A stretch of 35,357 nt of DNA from Clostridiales bacterium DTU023 (GCA_001512945.1 LFTF01000037.1:1044-36400); one strand, 5' to 3'; numbered from the stretch's first letter, positions 1-8,044 are shown. The notes: generated from the letters alone by a model not told the origin. Program-made: numbers and translations.

Positions 1-16
1 GAGGAGAAGTGAAATC

Positions 17-1279
17 ATGTCTATGAGAATTGGCTATGCATGTCTTACAGTAGGGGTGCCGAACACTCAGTTACGAACCTGCATACTTAAAAACGCCAAC
101 GAAATGGTGTTACAAGGGTTGACACAATCTAATCTAACAGCACTGGATCATATGCTCGATTACAATATAAAAAACGAGATCCAACTTCTACGCATCAGTT
201 CTGACATTGTTCCGTTCGCCTCTCATCCAGAGGTGGAATTCGCGTGGCAAGAATTATTTCATGAGCAGCTGGCGTCATTGGGAGAAAAGGCACGCAATGC
301 CGGGATGCGCCTTTCGATGCATCCCGGTCAATACACCGTGCTCAATTCTCTTACTGATGATGTGGTCAAGCGGGCAGTTATGGACCTCACGTATCATTGC
401 CGTTTTCTTGATGCGCTGGGTATGGGATCGGAATGCAAGATCATTCTGCATGTGGGCGGTGCTTACGGAGATAAGAAAGCTGCCATTAAACGTTTTCAAG
501 ACAACTACGATCTCTTGGCCTCCTCTATTCGCCAACGCCTGGTCATTGAGAACGACGACAAAATTTACAGCATTGATGAGGTGCTTGAGATTGGACTCGA
601 CTGCGATATACCGGTCGTCTTTGACAATCTCCACAATGCGGTGTATCCAAGTGAACAACAAAAGCGAGAGAGTGAATGGATAGCCTTATCTAGTGAGACT
701 TGGAAGGCAGATGACGGGCCACAGAAAATTCACTATTCTCAGCAAGCTGAAGGGAAAAGATCCGGTTCGCATTCCGATACGATATCCGTTCACGAGTTCG
801 TGAATTTTGCGCCACAGCTTCCTGCCGCATGCGATGTGATGCTAGAAGTCAAAGACAAAAATATCTCGGCGGTCAAGTGCATATTGGCAACAGCTAAAAT
901 CGGCAAAATTGAAAAACTAGAAGAAGAATGGGCACGTTATAAATACGCTGTCCTTGAGCGGTCGCCACAAAATTACAAAGCGATAAGTTCGCTTTTGAAA
1001 GACAAAAGCTCTTATCCTGTTTTAGAGTTTTATGACCTTATTGAAAAATCGATTGGTACGATCTCAGAGCCTGGCAAGGCAAAAAACGCCGCGTTACACG
1101 TGTGGGGCTACTTCAAAGATATCGCAACGCAATCAGAAAAACGACGTTTTGAAAGCTTGCTGGAGCAATATCGAGAGGGCAGCGCGACGCTTCAAAGTCT
1201 CAAGCGCCATCTTTACAGATTGTCGGAAAAATACCGCCAAGATTATCTTTTGCAATCCCTCTATTTTTATGACGTATAA
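17..1279 (+). CDS. uvsE: UV DNA damage endonuclease UvsE fused to a C-terminal DUF1722 domain
   Basis: This enzyme nicks DNA 5' of UV photoproducts and abasic lesions to start alternative excision repair. Residues 1-290 look like the UvsE TIM barrel. Likely metal ligands are visible: His102 (MHPG), His145 (HVGG), Glu179 (ENDD), Asp203/His206 (DNLHN), His239 (IHYSQ) and Glu277 (LEVKDK). Single-domain UvsE proteins are about 300-320 residues; this one has 420. The extra part (about 305-418; WARYKYAVLERS, HVWGYFK, LLEQYREG, LYFYD) matches my memory of DUF1722, the YbgA-type domain. The ATG at 17 follows a GAGGAG motif (1-6) by 10 bases; the in-frame ATG at 23 lies further from it. The upstream region is outside the window. 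The UvsE call is firm and the DUF1722 call is good. Confidence 0.93.
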   Translation: MSMRIGYACLTVGVPNTQLRTCILKNANEMVLQGLTQSNLTALDHMLDYNIKNEIQLLRISSDIVPFASHPEVEFAWQELFHEQLASLGEKARNAGMRLSMHPGQYTVLNSLTDDVVKRAVMDLTYHCRFLDALGMGSECKIILHVGGAYGDKKAAIKRFQDNYDLLASSIRQRLVIENDDKIYSIDEVLEIGLDCDIPVVFDNLHNAVYPSEQQKRESEWIALSSETWKADDGPQKIHYSQQAEGKRSGSHSDTISVHEFVNFAPQLPAACDVMLEVKDKNISAVKCILATAKIGKIEKLEEEWARYKYAVLERSPQNYKAISSLLKDKSSYPVLEFYDLIEKSIGTISEPGKAKNAALHVWGYFKDIATQSEKRRFESLLEQYREGSATLQSLKRHLYRLSEKYRQDYLLQSLYFYDV

Positions 1280-1353
1280 ACTCACTTCCCATTTGAAATG
1301 AGATAAAATAAAACATCGTTCAATCCTTAACAGGCGAATTACAGCATTACTAC

Positions 1354-1384
1354 TTGGATGACCCGAAATCACATATGCTAGTAT
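1354..1384 (+). promoter_or_regulatory. Possible promoter upstream of the sirtuin gene
   Basis: TTGGAT (1354-1359) and TAGTAT (1379-1384) are 19 bases apart, with a TGC extended -10 element just before the second hexamer. The spacing is long and the -10 is only a partial match, so this is weak. Confidence 0.28.
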
Positions 1385-1410
1385 TAGATTGAACTTACGT
1401 TTGTTTTAAG

Positions 1411-1433
1411 CCAACAGATATTTCTGTTGTTGG
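1411..1433 (+). promoter_or_regulatory. Hairpin touching the ribosome-binding site of the sirtuin gene
   Basis: CCAACAG (1411-1417) can pair with CTGTTG and the following TGG around 1424-1433. The 3' arm runs into the GGAGG ribosome-binding site (1432-1436), which lies 6 bases before the start codon. Folding could reduce ribosome access. It may also be chance. Confidence 0.35.
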
Positions 1434-1442
1434 AGGATAAAA

Positions 1443-2189
1443 ATGATGGATAATCAAAATTTTATAAATACCCTTACCGATTGGATTAGTAAAGCACAGG
1501 ATATCGTATTTTTTGGAGGCGCAGGCGTGTCTACCGAGTCGGGTGTGCCTGATTTTCGCAGTCCGTCAGGAATTTACGCACAGATGGGTGGCGCGGAAGA
1601 ATATCTTACGTTGGGATTCATGAATCAATACCCTGAGAAGTTTTACGAATTTTATCGAGAATATTTCATGAAATCTGGGATAGAGCCAAATCCCGCTCAT
1701 TATAAACTGGCTGAAATGGAGAGCAAGAACAAACTCACTGCGGTTGTGACCCAGAACGTTGATGGCCTTCACCAGAAGGCGGGGAGCCGGCGTGTTCTTG
1801 AAGTACACGGAAACGGAACAAAGTTTTACTGTCAGCGTTGCGGGACACACTATTCGTTCGATGATGTCGTGGCGACCCAGGGTCCTTTTTACTGTCTGAA
1901 AAATGATTGTGGTGGGCTGGTACGCCCTGATATCGTGATGTATGGTGAATCTCTTGGTAATAAGGTGCTCAACCAATCCATTGACGCAATCGCAAAAGCC
2001 GACCTTGTAATCGTTGGCGGCTCCTCAATGACTGTATATCCCGCCGCCGGTCTGATCCACTACAGAAAGCCTGCCTCTAAGCTTGTCCTTGTCAATCTTG
2101 ACCCAACTCCTTATGACGGCGTTTGCGATCTCGTGGCACACGGACCAATCGGAGAATTGTTTGATCGCCTAGAGATCGCTTCCGAGTAA
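1443..2189 (+). CDS. cobB: NAD-dependent protein deacylase, sirtuin family
   Basis: Sir2-type lysine deacylase that consumes NAD and releases nicotinamide and O-acyl-ADP-ribose; cytosolic. At 248 residues it has the usual bacterial length. The NAD-binding motif GAGVSTESGVPDFRS is at 26-40, TQNVDGLH at 103-110 and the catalytic His at 122 (VHGN). A zinc ribbon uses Cys130, Cys133, Cys151 and Cys156, and GGSSMTVYPAAGL lies near the end. The overall pattern resembles the Thermotoga-like (class U) sirtuins more than SIRT5-like desuccinylases, but acyl preference cannot be read with confidence. The first of two tandem ATGs is taken, 6 bases after GGAGG. It appears monocistronic. Confidence 0.93.
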   Translation: MMDNQNFINTLTDWISKAQDIVFFGGAGVSTESGVPDFRSPSGIYAQMGGAEEYLTLGFMNQYPEKFYEFYREYFMKSGIEPNPAHYKLAEMESKNKLTAVVTQNVDGLHQKAGSRRVLEVHGNGTKFYCQRCGTHYSFDDVVATQGPFYCLKNDCGGLVRPDIVMYGESLGNKVLNQSIDAIAKADLVIVGGSSMTVYPAAGLIHYRKPASKLVLVNLDPTPYDGVCDLVAHGPIGELFDRLEIASE

Positions 2190-2210
2190 CAGGGGGCTGT
2201 TCATTTGTCA

Positions 2211-2239
2211 TTGATAACTCGACCTCTTTTTGTTAGCAT
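2211..2239 (+). promoter_or_regulatory. Probable sigma-A promoter of the CNNM/Ca2+-ATPase operon
   Basis: TTGATA (2211-2216), a 17-base spacer, and TAGCAT (2234-2239). It lies 22 bases after the sirtuin stop and would give a leader of about 80 nt. Both hexamers are imperfect. Confidence 0.45.
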
Positions 2240-2247
2240 AAACTAAC

Positions 2248-2308
2248 TTCAATTTGCGGACTGTAGTGTATCTCCGCTAAACTTGAATCCAATGAGTCCA
2301 TTCAGGAC
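2248..2308 (+). promoter_or_regulatory. Structured 5' leader of the CNNM transporter gene
   Basis: Two nested helices are visible: TTCAA (2248-2252) with TTGAA (2283-2287), and inside it GCGGA (2256-2260) with TCCGC (2273-2277). A small hairpin follows, GTCC (2296-2299) with GGAC (2305-2308), just before the GGGAGGA ribosome-binding site (2314-2320). I do not recognise a known riboswitch class here; M-box and yybP-ykoY signatures were not seen. Confidence 0.35.
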
Positions 2309-2328
2309 CAATAGGGAGGAAACACTAA

Positions 2329-3780
2329 TTGGACGGCAGTAGCTGTACCGGCCCTCTGTGGAGGGCCCTTCTAGAAAAGCAAACAATCGTAGGAACTTCT
2401 CGCGGTTCGCTTGCGTTCGATTTAATTCTAATATTTTTTCTCATTTTGATAAACGGTTTCTTTGCGGCCGCAGAGATGGCTGTTGTTACCCAAAACGACA
2501 ATAAGATTCGCCGGATGGCCCAAACAGGTCACATCAAGGCGCAAAGACTCTTGCGTTTCGTCGACGATAAGAGCCGTTTTTTGTCGACCATTCAAGTCGC
2601 GATCACGCTGGCGGGGTTCCTGTCGAGTGCCTTCGCAGCTGACAAACTGGCGGGGCGACTTTATCTTGTGGTCGACCCTTTATTGGAGAGACCTTCTCTG
2701 CGAACACTTTTTGTCATCCTGTTAACGATCGTGTTATCGTATTTTATGCTTGTCCTGGGAGAGCTGGTGCCGAAGCGGTTAGCCATGCGAAGACCAGAGG
2801 CGTTTGCTCTGTCCATTGCGGCAGTCCTCAGAGTGTTCGATATTGTGTTCCGTCCCTTTACGCGCCTGCTTGAATTATCGAGCAATGGCATCATACGTCT
2901 TCTGGGGATAGATCCCCAAGAGACGAATCAGCGTGTAACCGAAGAAGAGATACGGATTATGGTGGAAGCGGGAGCCGGATGCGGTGATCTTCAAGAAGAA
3001 GAGGCAACCCTGATCAATAATATTTTCGCCTTTGACGATAAATATGTTTCGGAGATAATGACGCCACGCGTCAATGTAACGGCTGTTCCGCTTGATTCAA
3101 CTTATCCTGAAGCCGTTGAGATCGTCTCCAATGCCTGTTATTCGCGATTCCCTGTTTATGACGATCATATCGATGATATCGTCGGAGTACTGACAGTCAA
3201 AGATCTTCTCAGAGCAGAGAATACGCCGAGCGATGAGCGGTTTACCCTCAAGAAGATATTGAGACCCACTTATTTTGTACCAGAGGGGAAAAAGATCGAC
3301 GTTCTGTTTAACGAGATGAAGCGGCAACACATCACAATGGCTGTGGTAGTTGATGAGTATGGCGGTACGGAAGGAATCGTTACGCTAGAAGATTTGCTCG
3401 AAGAGATCGTCGGTGAAATTGAAGATGAAGATGATGCGCCGGTAACCAGTGTAACGGTCAACACGGATGGTTCGTATGTGTTTAGTGGTTTATTAACCCC
3501 TGCCGAAGCCGGTCGCTATGTTCCAGAGCTCGACGCGCTAAAAGAAGATGATGATTTCGACACAATCGCTGGGTTTATTCTTTCGCTACTGGGTTATATT
3601 CCCGAACGCAATGATAACCCAGAGGTCATGTACGGCAATTTAAAATTTACAGTTCTTGAGATGGATGACAGACGGATCTCACGCATTAAGCTGGAAGTCA
3701 CGTCACCGGATCAGGAAGATCAAGCACAAGCCAAAAATGGTTTTGAGATAGGTGGACCGGAAGACTCCCGGCTCATTTGA
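2329..3780 (+). CDS. CNNM-family (HlyC/CorC-type) membrane transporter with CBS pair
   Basis: Membrane protein of the family formerly called haemolysin-like, now linked to Mg2+ or other divalent cation export. An N-terminal CNNM (DUF21) domain with about four membrane segments starts near residue 28 (FDLILIFFLILINGFFAAAEMAVV). A CBS pair follows at about 230-360 (DDKYVSEIMTPR; VVVDEYGGTEGIVTLEDLLEEIVGEI is spread over 338-360), then a C-terminal CorC_HlyC domain. The length of 483 is slightly above usual because of about 27 N-terminal residues. The start is TTG, 8 bases after GGGAGGA; no better start lies between it and the membrane domain. A perfect hairpin sits in the first codons (2350-2367). 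It shares an operon with the downstream pump. Confidence 0.88.
   Translation: MDGSSCTGPLWRALLEKQTIVGTSRGSLAFDLILIFFLILINGFFAAAEMAVVTQNDNKIRRMAQTGHIKAQRLLRFVDDKSRFLSTIQVAITLAGFLSSAFAADKLAGRLYLVVDPLLERPSLRTLFVILLTIVLSYFMLVLGELVPKRLAMRRPEAFALSIAAVLRVFDIVFRPFTRLLELSSNGIIRLLGIDPQETNQRVTEEEIRIMVEAGAGCGDLQEEEATLINNIFAFDDKYVSEIMTPRVNVTAVPLDSTYPEAVEIVSNACYSRFPVYDDHIDDIVGVLTVKDLLRAENTPSDERFTLKKILRPTYFVPEGKKIDVLFNEMKRQHITMAVVVDEYGGTEGIVTLEDLLEEIVGEIEDEDDAPVTSVTVNTDGSYVFSGLLTPAEAGRYVPELDALKEDDDFDTIAGFILSLLGYIPERNDNPEVMYGNLKFTVLEMDDRRISRIKLEVTSPDQEDQAQAKNGFEIGGPEDSRLI
2350..2367 (+). other. Perfect hairpin within the first codons of the CNNM gene
   Basis: GGCCCTC (2350-2356), loop TGTG, GAGGGCC (2361-2367). 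A 7-bp GC-rich stem sits 19 bases after the TTG start codon. Such a stem could slow early elongation. It has no T-tract, so it is not a terminator. Confidence 0.5.
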
Positions 3781-3788
3781 GGATTCAC

Positions 3789-6638
3789 ATGAAAAAAAAG
3801 GATTTTGATGTACGGCAGACTGCCGTCTCGCTTTTAAGTGGCGAGGAGGCCACCATTACTTCTGTCGAAGAGGTGGAACGTTTGCTTGGCTCTGACATTA
3901 AGGCAGGATTGACAGACCAAGAAGCTAAGCAAAGACTTGAAATACATGGGCGCAATGAGCTGGAAGGGGAGAAGAGCTCTCCGTTTATCCTCAAGTTGTT
4001 TGATCAATTCAAAGATTTTCTCATTTTAATCCTGATCGGAGCAGCTATTATCTCTGCCATCCTGGGAGAGTCAATCGACGCCATTATCATATTGGCAGTA
4101 GTTGTGATCAACGCTATCCTTGGCGCGGTGCAGGAAAATCAGGCGGAAAAAGCGCTGGCAGCTCTTAAGAAAATGTCAGCACCTTACGCGCGCGTTATTC
4201 GAGCAGGCACTACACACGAACTGCCCGCGACAGAACTTGTGCCCGGAGATCTCGTTGAGTTGTCAGCGGGAGATATTGTGCCTGCTGACATACGACTCTT
4301 CGATAGTAGCAACCTCAGAGCCAACGAATCTGCATTGACGGGTGAGTCACTTCCCGTTTCAAAAGACGCAAAAGCGATTTATAACGAGGTGCCTGGCATT
4401 GGCGACCGCACTAATATGGTATTCAGCGGCATGGAGATTGCATATGGGCGAGGCAATGGATTGGTTGTTTCGACTGCGGCGGCGACCGAGATTGGTAAAA
4501 TCGCCGATCGCCTTAAGAGCATTGAAGCAGAGTTGACACCGCTTCAGGTCAACCTTAACAAACTGGGGAAAATCCTGGGAATTCTCTTTCTTTTTATTAG
4601 CGCTATCGTTTTTGGAGTGGGTCTGCTTCAGGGTGGTCAACCGCTCGCGCTCTTTATGACGGCGATCAGTCTCGCTGTAGCCGCAATCCCGGAAGGGCTT
4701 CCGGCCGTTGTCACAATTATACTCGCCCTCGGCATGAACCGTATGGCAAAAGAGAATGCAATCGTCAAGCGGCTTCTCGCGGTTGAGACACTGGGAAGTG
4801 TAGACACCATCTGTACCGATAAAACCGGTACTTTGACACAAAATGAAATGACCGTGACTCGCCTTTATGCCGGTGGTCAAACCTACCAGGTCACAGGGGT
4901 CGGTTATTCAAAAAATGGCAAAATTTTCCGTGACAATGGGGAGAATGCGGATAAAGAGGTTGTCGATGCAGATTCATTAACTGTGATGGACCGTTTGCTC
5001 CAGATTGGAGCACTTTGCAATGATGCGGTTCTCACTCAAACAGATGGTGTTGCTTCCATAATAGGTGATCCGACAGAAGGCGCGATGTTGACTGTTGTCG
5101 AGAAGGGTGGATTATCTGTTAGCGAGCTGCGCGAAGAGAGTCCTATCATTTGGGAGCTTCCGTTTGATTCTGAAAGAAAGATGATGTCGGTCGGTTGCAA
5201 GTTGGAACAACAGCGCTCGTACTCCCTCACAAAGGGAGCTCCCGATAACGTGATTTTCCGTTGCGATTATGAGATGACGACTGATGGCGTCGTTGTGCTT
5301 ACTGATCAAAGACGCGAAGCGATTCTGAGTCAGAATTCTGCCTACGCGCGCAAAGCGCTGCGTGTGCTCGCGTTCGCATACAAGGAGCACGCGGATGAAC
5401 GCTTTGAAGGCGCAGAGCAGGGAATGGTTTTTGTCGGCTTTATGGGGATGATTGATCCTCCAAGGCCAGAAGTCAGAGACGCGATTGACGTGTGTCACAA
5501 TGCGGGTATTTCTGTGGTCATGATTACGGGAGATCACCAGGAAACTGCGGCGGCCATTGCCAATGATCTCAAGCTGCGATCACCTGAAGATGGAATAATT
5601 TCTGGCCACCTGCTGGAAAAGATGTCAGATGATGAGTTACTTGAAGCTTCCCGCTCGACTTCGGTCTATGCGCGAGTTTCTCCGGAACATAAAGTCAGAA
5701 TTGTCGAAGCGCTGAAGCGGTTGGGAAGAATTGTCTCCATGACGGGCGATGGAGTTAATGACGCACCTGCGTTAAAACGTGCCGACATCGGCGTTGCTAT
5801 GGGAATCACCGGAACGGAAGTTGCCAAAGGCGCAGCTGACGTGATTCTCACGGACGATAACTTTGGAACGATTGTCAGCGCGGTTGAAGAGGGGAGAGTA
5901 ATCTACTCTAATATTCGGAAGGTCGTTAGCTTTCTTTTGTCTTGCAATGTAGGAGAAATCCTCGTTATCTTTATTACGAGCATGATATTTGGCCCGGCGT
6001 ATTCGCCATTGATTCCGGTTCAACTCCTCTGGCTCAATCTAGTGACTGACAGCTTCCCTGCCCTTGCTCTGGGTCGTGAACGGGCTGAAGAAGGTATTAT
6101 GCTGCGACAACCTCGCAAGAAAGGGGACAGAATCCTTGACCGTCCCATGATGTGGTCAATTGCTTCTCAGGCGGTTGCCCTCTTCATTGCTGTATTTGTT
6201 GCCTTTAACATCGGACGTTTCTTTTATCCTGATCTGCTTGTTGTTAACGGCCTCACTTCTCACGGAGTTACAGTATCAACGTTTACCATGATGCCTCAGG
6301 CACAGACGATTCCCTCGTGGGGAGCTCACACGTACGCTTTCGTTGCTTTGATTCTCTCTGAGATCCTACGTGTGTTTTCAAGCAGATCTGAGTATTTGTC
6401 AGTCTTCAAGTTAGGATTCTTTTCGAATAAATCTCTGAACAGAGCAGTGTTGCTTTCAGTAGCCTTAACGCTCGTCGTAGTTTATGTTCCTTTTATTGAT
6501 CAGTATTTTAAAACGATCCCGCTAAACTTACGCGACTGGGGGGTTATTCTTGTTCTGATCTTGATTCCGTTCCTTGCGGGAGAATTGTTCAAGCGTATTT
6601 ATTACGCGAAGTTACGCAAAGCACAGCGAGAACTATAG
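3789..6638 (+). CDS. Cation-translocating P-type ATPase, Ca2+ (type IIA) like
   Basis: Uses ATP to export a cation, most likely Ca2+. From Met at 3789 the protein has 949 residues. It carries an N-terminal cation_ATPase_N region, TGES of the actuator domain (184-187), PEGLP in M4 (301-305), the phosphorylated Asp344 in DKTGTLT, and GDGVND (653-658). Later segments keep CNVGE in M5 and NLVTDSFPA in M6, matching Asn/Glu and Asn/Thr/Asp Ca2+ ligands of SERCA. This supports a PMR1/SERCA-like pump over a Na+/K+ type. An upstream TTG at 3777 is possible, but ATG 3789 lies 6 bases after GAGG, which overlaps the stop codon of the CNNM gene. The tight coupling suggests joint control of divalent cation export. 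Confidence 0.92.
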   Translation: MKKKDFDVRQTAVSLLSGEEATITSVEEVERLLGSDIKAGLTDQEAKQRLEIHGRNELEGEKSSPFILKLFDQFKDFLILILIGAAIISAILGESIDAIIILAVVVINAILGAVQENQAEKALAALKKMSAPYARVIRAGTTHELPATELVPGDLVELSAGDIVPADIRLFDSSNLRANESALTGESLPVSKDAKAIYNEVPGIGDRTNMVFSGMEIAYGRGNGLVVSTAAATEIGKIADRLKSIEAELTPLQVNLNKLGKILGILFLFISAIVFGVGLLQGGQPLALFMTAISLAVAAIPEGLPAVVTIILALGMNRMAKENAIVKRLLAVETLGSVDTICTDKTGTLTQNEMTVTRLYAGGQTYQVTGVGYSKNGKIFRDNGENADKEVVDADSLTVMDRLLQIGALCNDAVLTQTDGVASIIGDPTEGAMLTVVEKGGLSVSELREESPIIWELPFDSERKMMSVGCKLEQQRSYSLTKGAPDNVIFRCDYEMTTDGVVVLTDQRREAILSQNSAYARKALRVLAFAYKEHADERFEGAEQGMVFVGFMGMIDPPRPEVRDAIDVCHNAGISVVMITGDHQETAAAIANDLKLRSPEDGIISGHLLEKMSDDELLEASRSTSVYARVSPEHKVRIVEALKRLGRIVSMTGDGVNDAPALKRADIGVAMGITGTEVAKGAADVILTDDNFGTIVSAVEEGRVIYSNIRKVVSFLLSCNVGEILVIFITSMIFGPAYSPLIPVQLLWLNLVTDSFPALALGRERAEEGIMLRQPRKKGDRILDRPMMWSIASQAVALFIAVFVAFNIGRFFYPDLLVVNGLTSHGVTVSTFTMMPQAQTIPSWGAHTYAFVALILSEILRVFSSRSEYLSVFKLGFFSNKSLNRAVLLSVALTLVVVYVPFIDQYFKTIPLNLRDWGVILVLILIPFLAGELFKRIYYAKLRKAQREL

Positions 6639-6669
6639 TTACGATCGTTTTTAAATTTGTATTGAGTGC

Positions 6670-6698
6670 TTGACGCCACCGGGAAGAACGCTTATAAT
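6670..6698 (+). promoter_or_regulatory. Strong sigma-A promoter of infC-rpmI-rplT
   Basis: TTGACG (6670-6675), a 17-base spacer, and a perfect TATAAT (6693-6698). Transcription would start near 6705, leaving a leader of about 125 nt before the infC start. Confidence 0.85.
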
Positions 6699-6717
6699 CA
6701 CTCACGGACAAGTAGAA

Positions 6718-6808
6718 GTTCCGCTTCTCACCTCCAGCTCACGCAAAGAGGTCCGCAAAATCCGATCCAGGTAGGCGGTTTTGTTTAGCGGAACAAAACC
6801 GCTTTTTT
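6718..6808 (+). promoter_or_regulatory. L20-leader-type attenuator of the infC operon
   Basis: A perfect 11-bp terminator stem pairs 6775-6785 with 6792-6802, with a 6-base loop and six T residues (6803-6808). An upstream segment, GTTCCGCT (6718-6725), is exactly complementary to AGCGGAAC (6787-6794), which spans the terminator loop and the start of its 3' arm. The two pairings exclude each other, giving a terminator/antiterminator choice. In Bacillus-type infC-rpmI-rplT operons, L20 binds the leader and favours termination; the same control is inferred here from position and architecture. Confidence 0.75.
6775..6808 (+). terminator. Rho-independent terminator (attenuator) before infC
   Basis: An 11-bp perfect inverted repeat with a 6-base loop (TAGCGG), followed by six T residues. 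It lies between the promoter and infC, so it must be conditional. Confidence 0.85.
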
Positions 6809-6831
6809 GTTGCCCGTAGAGGAGGTAGGAT

Positions 6832-7353
6832 ATCAGACAATCAAACAGGGGCCACATGATCAATGAGGATATTCGTTATCCCCAGGTTCGATTAGTGGAT
6901 CAAGAAGGTACTATGGTAGGCGTTGTTCCTATTGATGAGGCACAGCGCAGGGCGTATGACGCAGAACTCGATCTTGTGCTTATTTCAGCTTCAGCAGATA
7001 ATCCTGTGTGTAAGATTATGGATTATGGGAAATTCATATTTGAACAGGAAAAAAAGAAGCGCGAAGCCAGAAAGAACCAAAAAATCGTCAATGTCAAAGA
7101 AGTTCAACTCAAGCTGACGACAGAAGAACACGATCTAGACTTCAAGGTTAGAAACGCGAGACGTTTTCTTGAAGCGGGTGACCGAGTTAAGGTAGTAATC
7201 CGCTTCCGAGGCAGAGAGATGGCGCACACGGATCAAGGTTACGATGTCATGGGAGATTTCGCGGAAGCTGTCGCGGATATCGGCACGGTCGACCGTGCGG
7301 CTAGGGCTGAAGGCCGCAATATGATTATGTTTTTAGCGCCTTTAAAAGATTAA
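6832..7353 (+). CDS. infC: Translation initiation factor IF-3
   Basis: Binds the 30S subunit, keeps subunits apart and checks the start codon and initiator tRNA. The N-terminal domain begins at INEDIR; then come the KIMDYGKFIFEQ motif, the lysine-rich linker (EKKKREARKNQK) and the C-terminal domain (VKVVIRFRGREM). The first ATG is at 6856, with only AGGGG 4 bases upstream. A much better ribosome-binding site, AGAGGAGG (6818-6825), lies 6 bases before an in-frame ATC at 6832. That start adds eight residues, as IF-3 proteins usually have before INE. IF-3 genes are known for rare AUU/AUC/AUA starts that allow autoregulation, so I take 6832; 6856 is the alternative. Product call is certain, start is inferred. 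Confidence 0.93.
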   Translation: MRQSNRGHMINEDIRYPQVRLVDQEGTMVGVVPIDEAQRRAYDAELDLVLISASADNPVCKIMDYGKFIFEQEKKKREARKNQKIVNVKEVQLKLTTEEHDLDFKVRNARRFLEAGDRVKVVIRFRGREMAHTDQGYDVMGDFAEAVADIGTVDRAARAEGRNMIMFLAPLKD

Positions 7354-7418
7354 CGTGGCGGGCATAGCCCCCAATAACGATATACAAATAATCAAAGAAC
7401 CTGAAGGGAGGGCATCTT

Positions 7419-7616
7419 ATGCCTAAACAGAAAACACATAGCTCGTCTAAGAAACGATACAAAAAGACCGCAACAGGTAAGTTCGTTCGGTCACAAGCTT
7501 TTAAGAGCCATATTTTGACCAAAAAATCACCGAAGAGAATACGTAAACTACGCAAGTCTACTCTGGTATCGTCGGCAGACGAGAAACGTTTGCGTCGGCT
7601 TCTGCCCTATAAATAA
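7419..7616 (+). CDS. rpmI: 50S ribosomal protein L35 (bL35)
   Basis: A small, very basic 65-residue protein starting MPKQKTHSSSKKRYKKTATG, the typical L35 start, and ending LRRLLPYK. It is a component of the large subunit near the tRNA exit region. It sits between infC and rplT in the canonical order, 65 bases after infC, with GGGAGGG upstream of ATG 7419. It shares the L20-controlled promoter. Confidence 0.97.
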   Translation: MPKQKTHSSSKKRYKKTATGKFVRSQAFKSHILTKKSPKRIRKLRKSTLVSSADEKRLRRLLPYK

Positions 7617-7652
7617 TACGGTGAATCAAGGAAAAAGGGGAGGATAGTTCAT

Positions 7653-8015
7653 ATGTCAAGAGTTAAAAGAGGCTCAGTTTTGCGCCGGCGTCACAAGAGG
7701 GTCTTAAAACAAGCCAAAGGTTATTTTGGAAGAAAAGGCACTCAATATCGTGTGGCCAATCAAGCTGTCATGAAATCAGGCCAATATGCATACGTTGATC
7801 GCAAGAGGAAGAAACGGGATTTCCGTCGTCTTTGGATCGCTCGAATCAATGCGGCCGCGCGGATAAATGGAATGAGTTACAGTCGCTTTATGAACGGTTT
7901 GAATGTGGCAGGTATCGGACTTGACAGGAAAGCACTTGCTGACCTGGCTGTCAACGATAAGCGCGGTTTTGCAGAGCTTGTCACCATTTCTAAAAGTGCG
8001 TTGGCAGCATCATAA
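7653..8015 (+). CDS. rplT: 50S ribosomal protein L20 (bL20)
   Basis: A 120-residue basic protein starting MSRVKRGSVLRRRHKRVLKQ, with LWIARINAAAR and YSRFMNGL in the globular part. L20 is an early 23S rRNA assembly protein and the usual repressor of its own operon by leader binding; the matching leader lies at 6718-6808. A GGGGAGGA ribosome-binding site precedes ATG 7653. The operon ends at a terminator 30 bases downstream. Confidence 0.97.
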   Translation: MSRVKRGSVLRRRHKRVLKQAKGYFGRKGTQYRVANQAVMKSGQYAYVDRKRKKRDFRRLWIARINAAARINGMSYSRFMNGLNVAGIGLDRKALADLAVNDKRGFAELVTISKSALAAS

Positions 8016-8044
8016 AGAACGGGTATCCAATACGAAATAGGACT

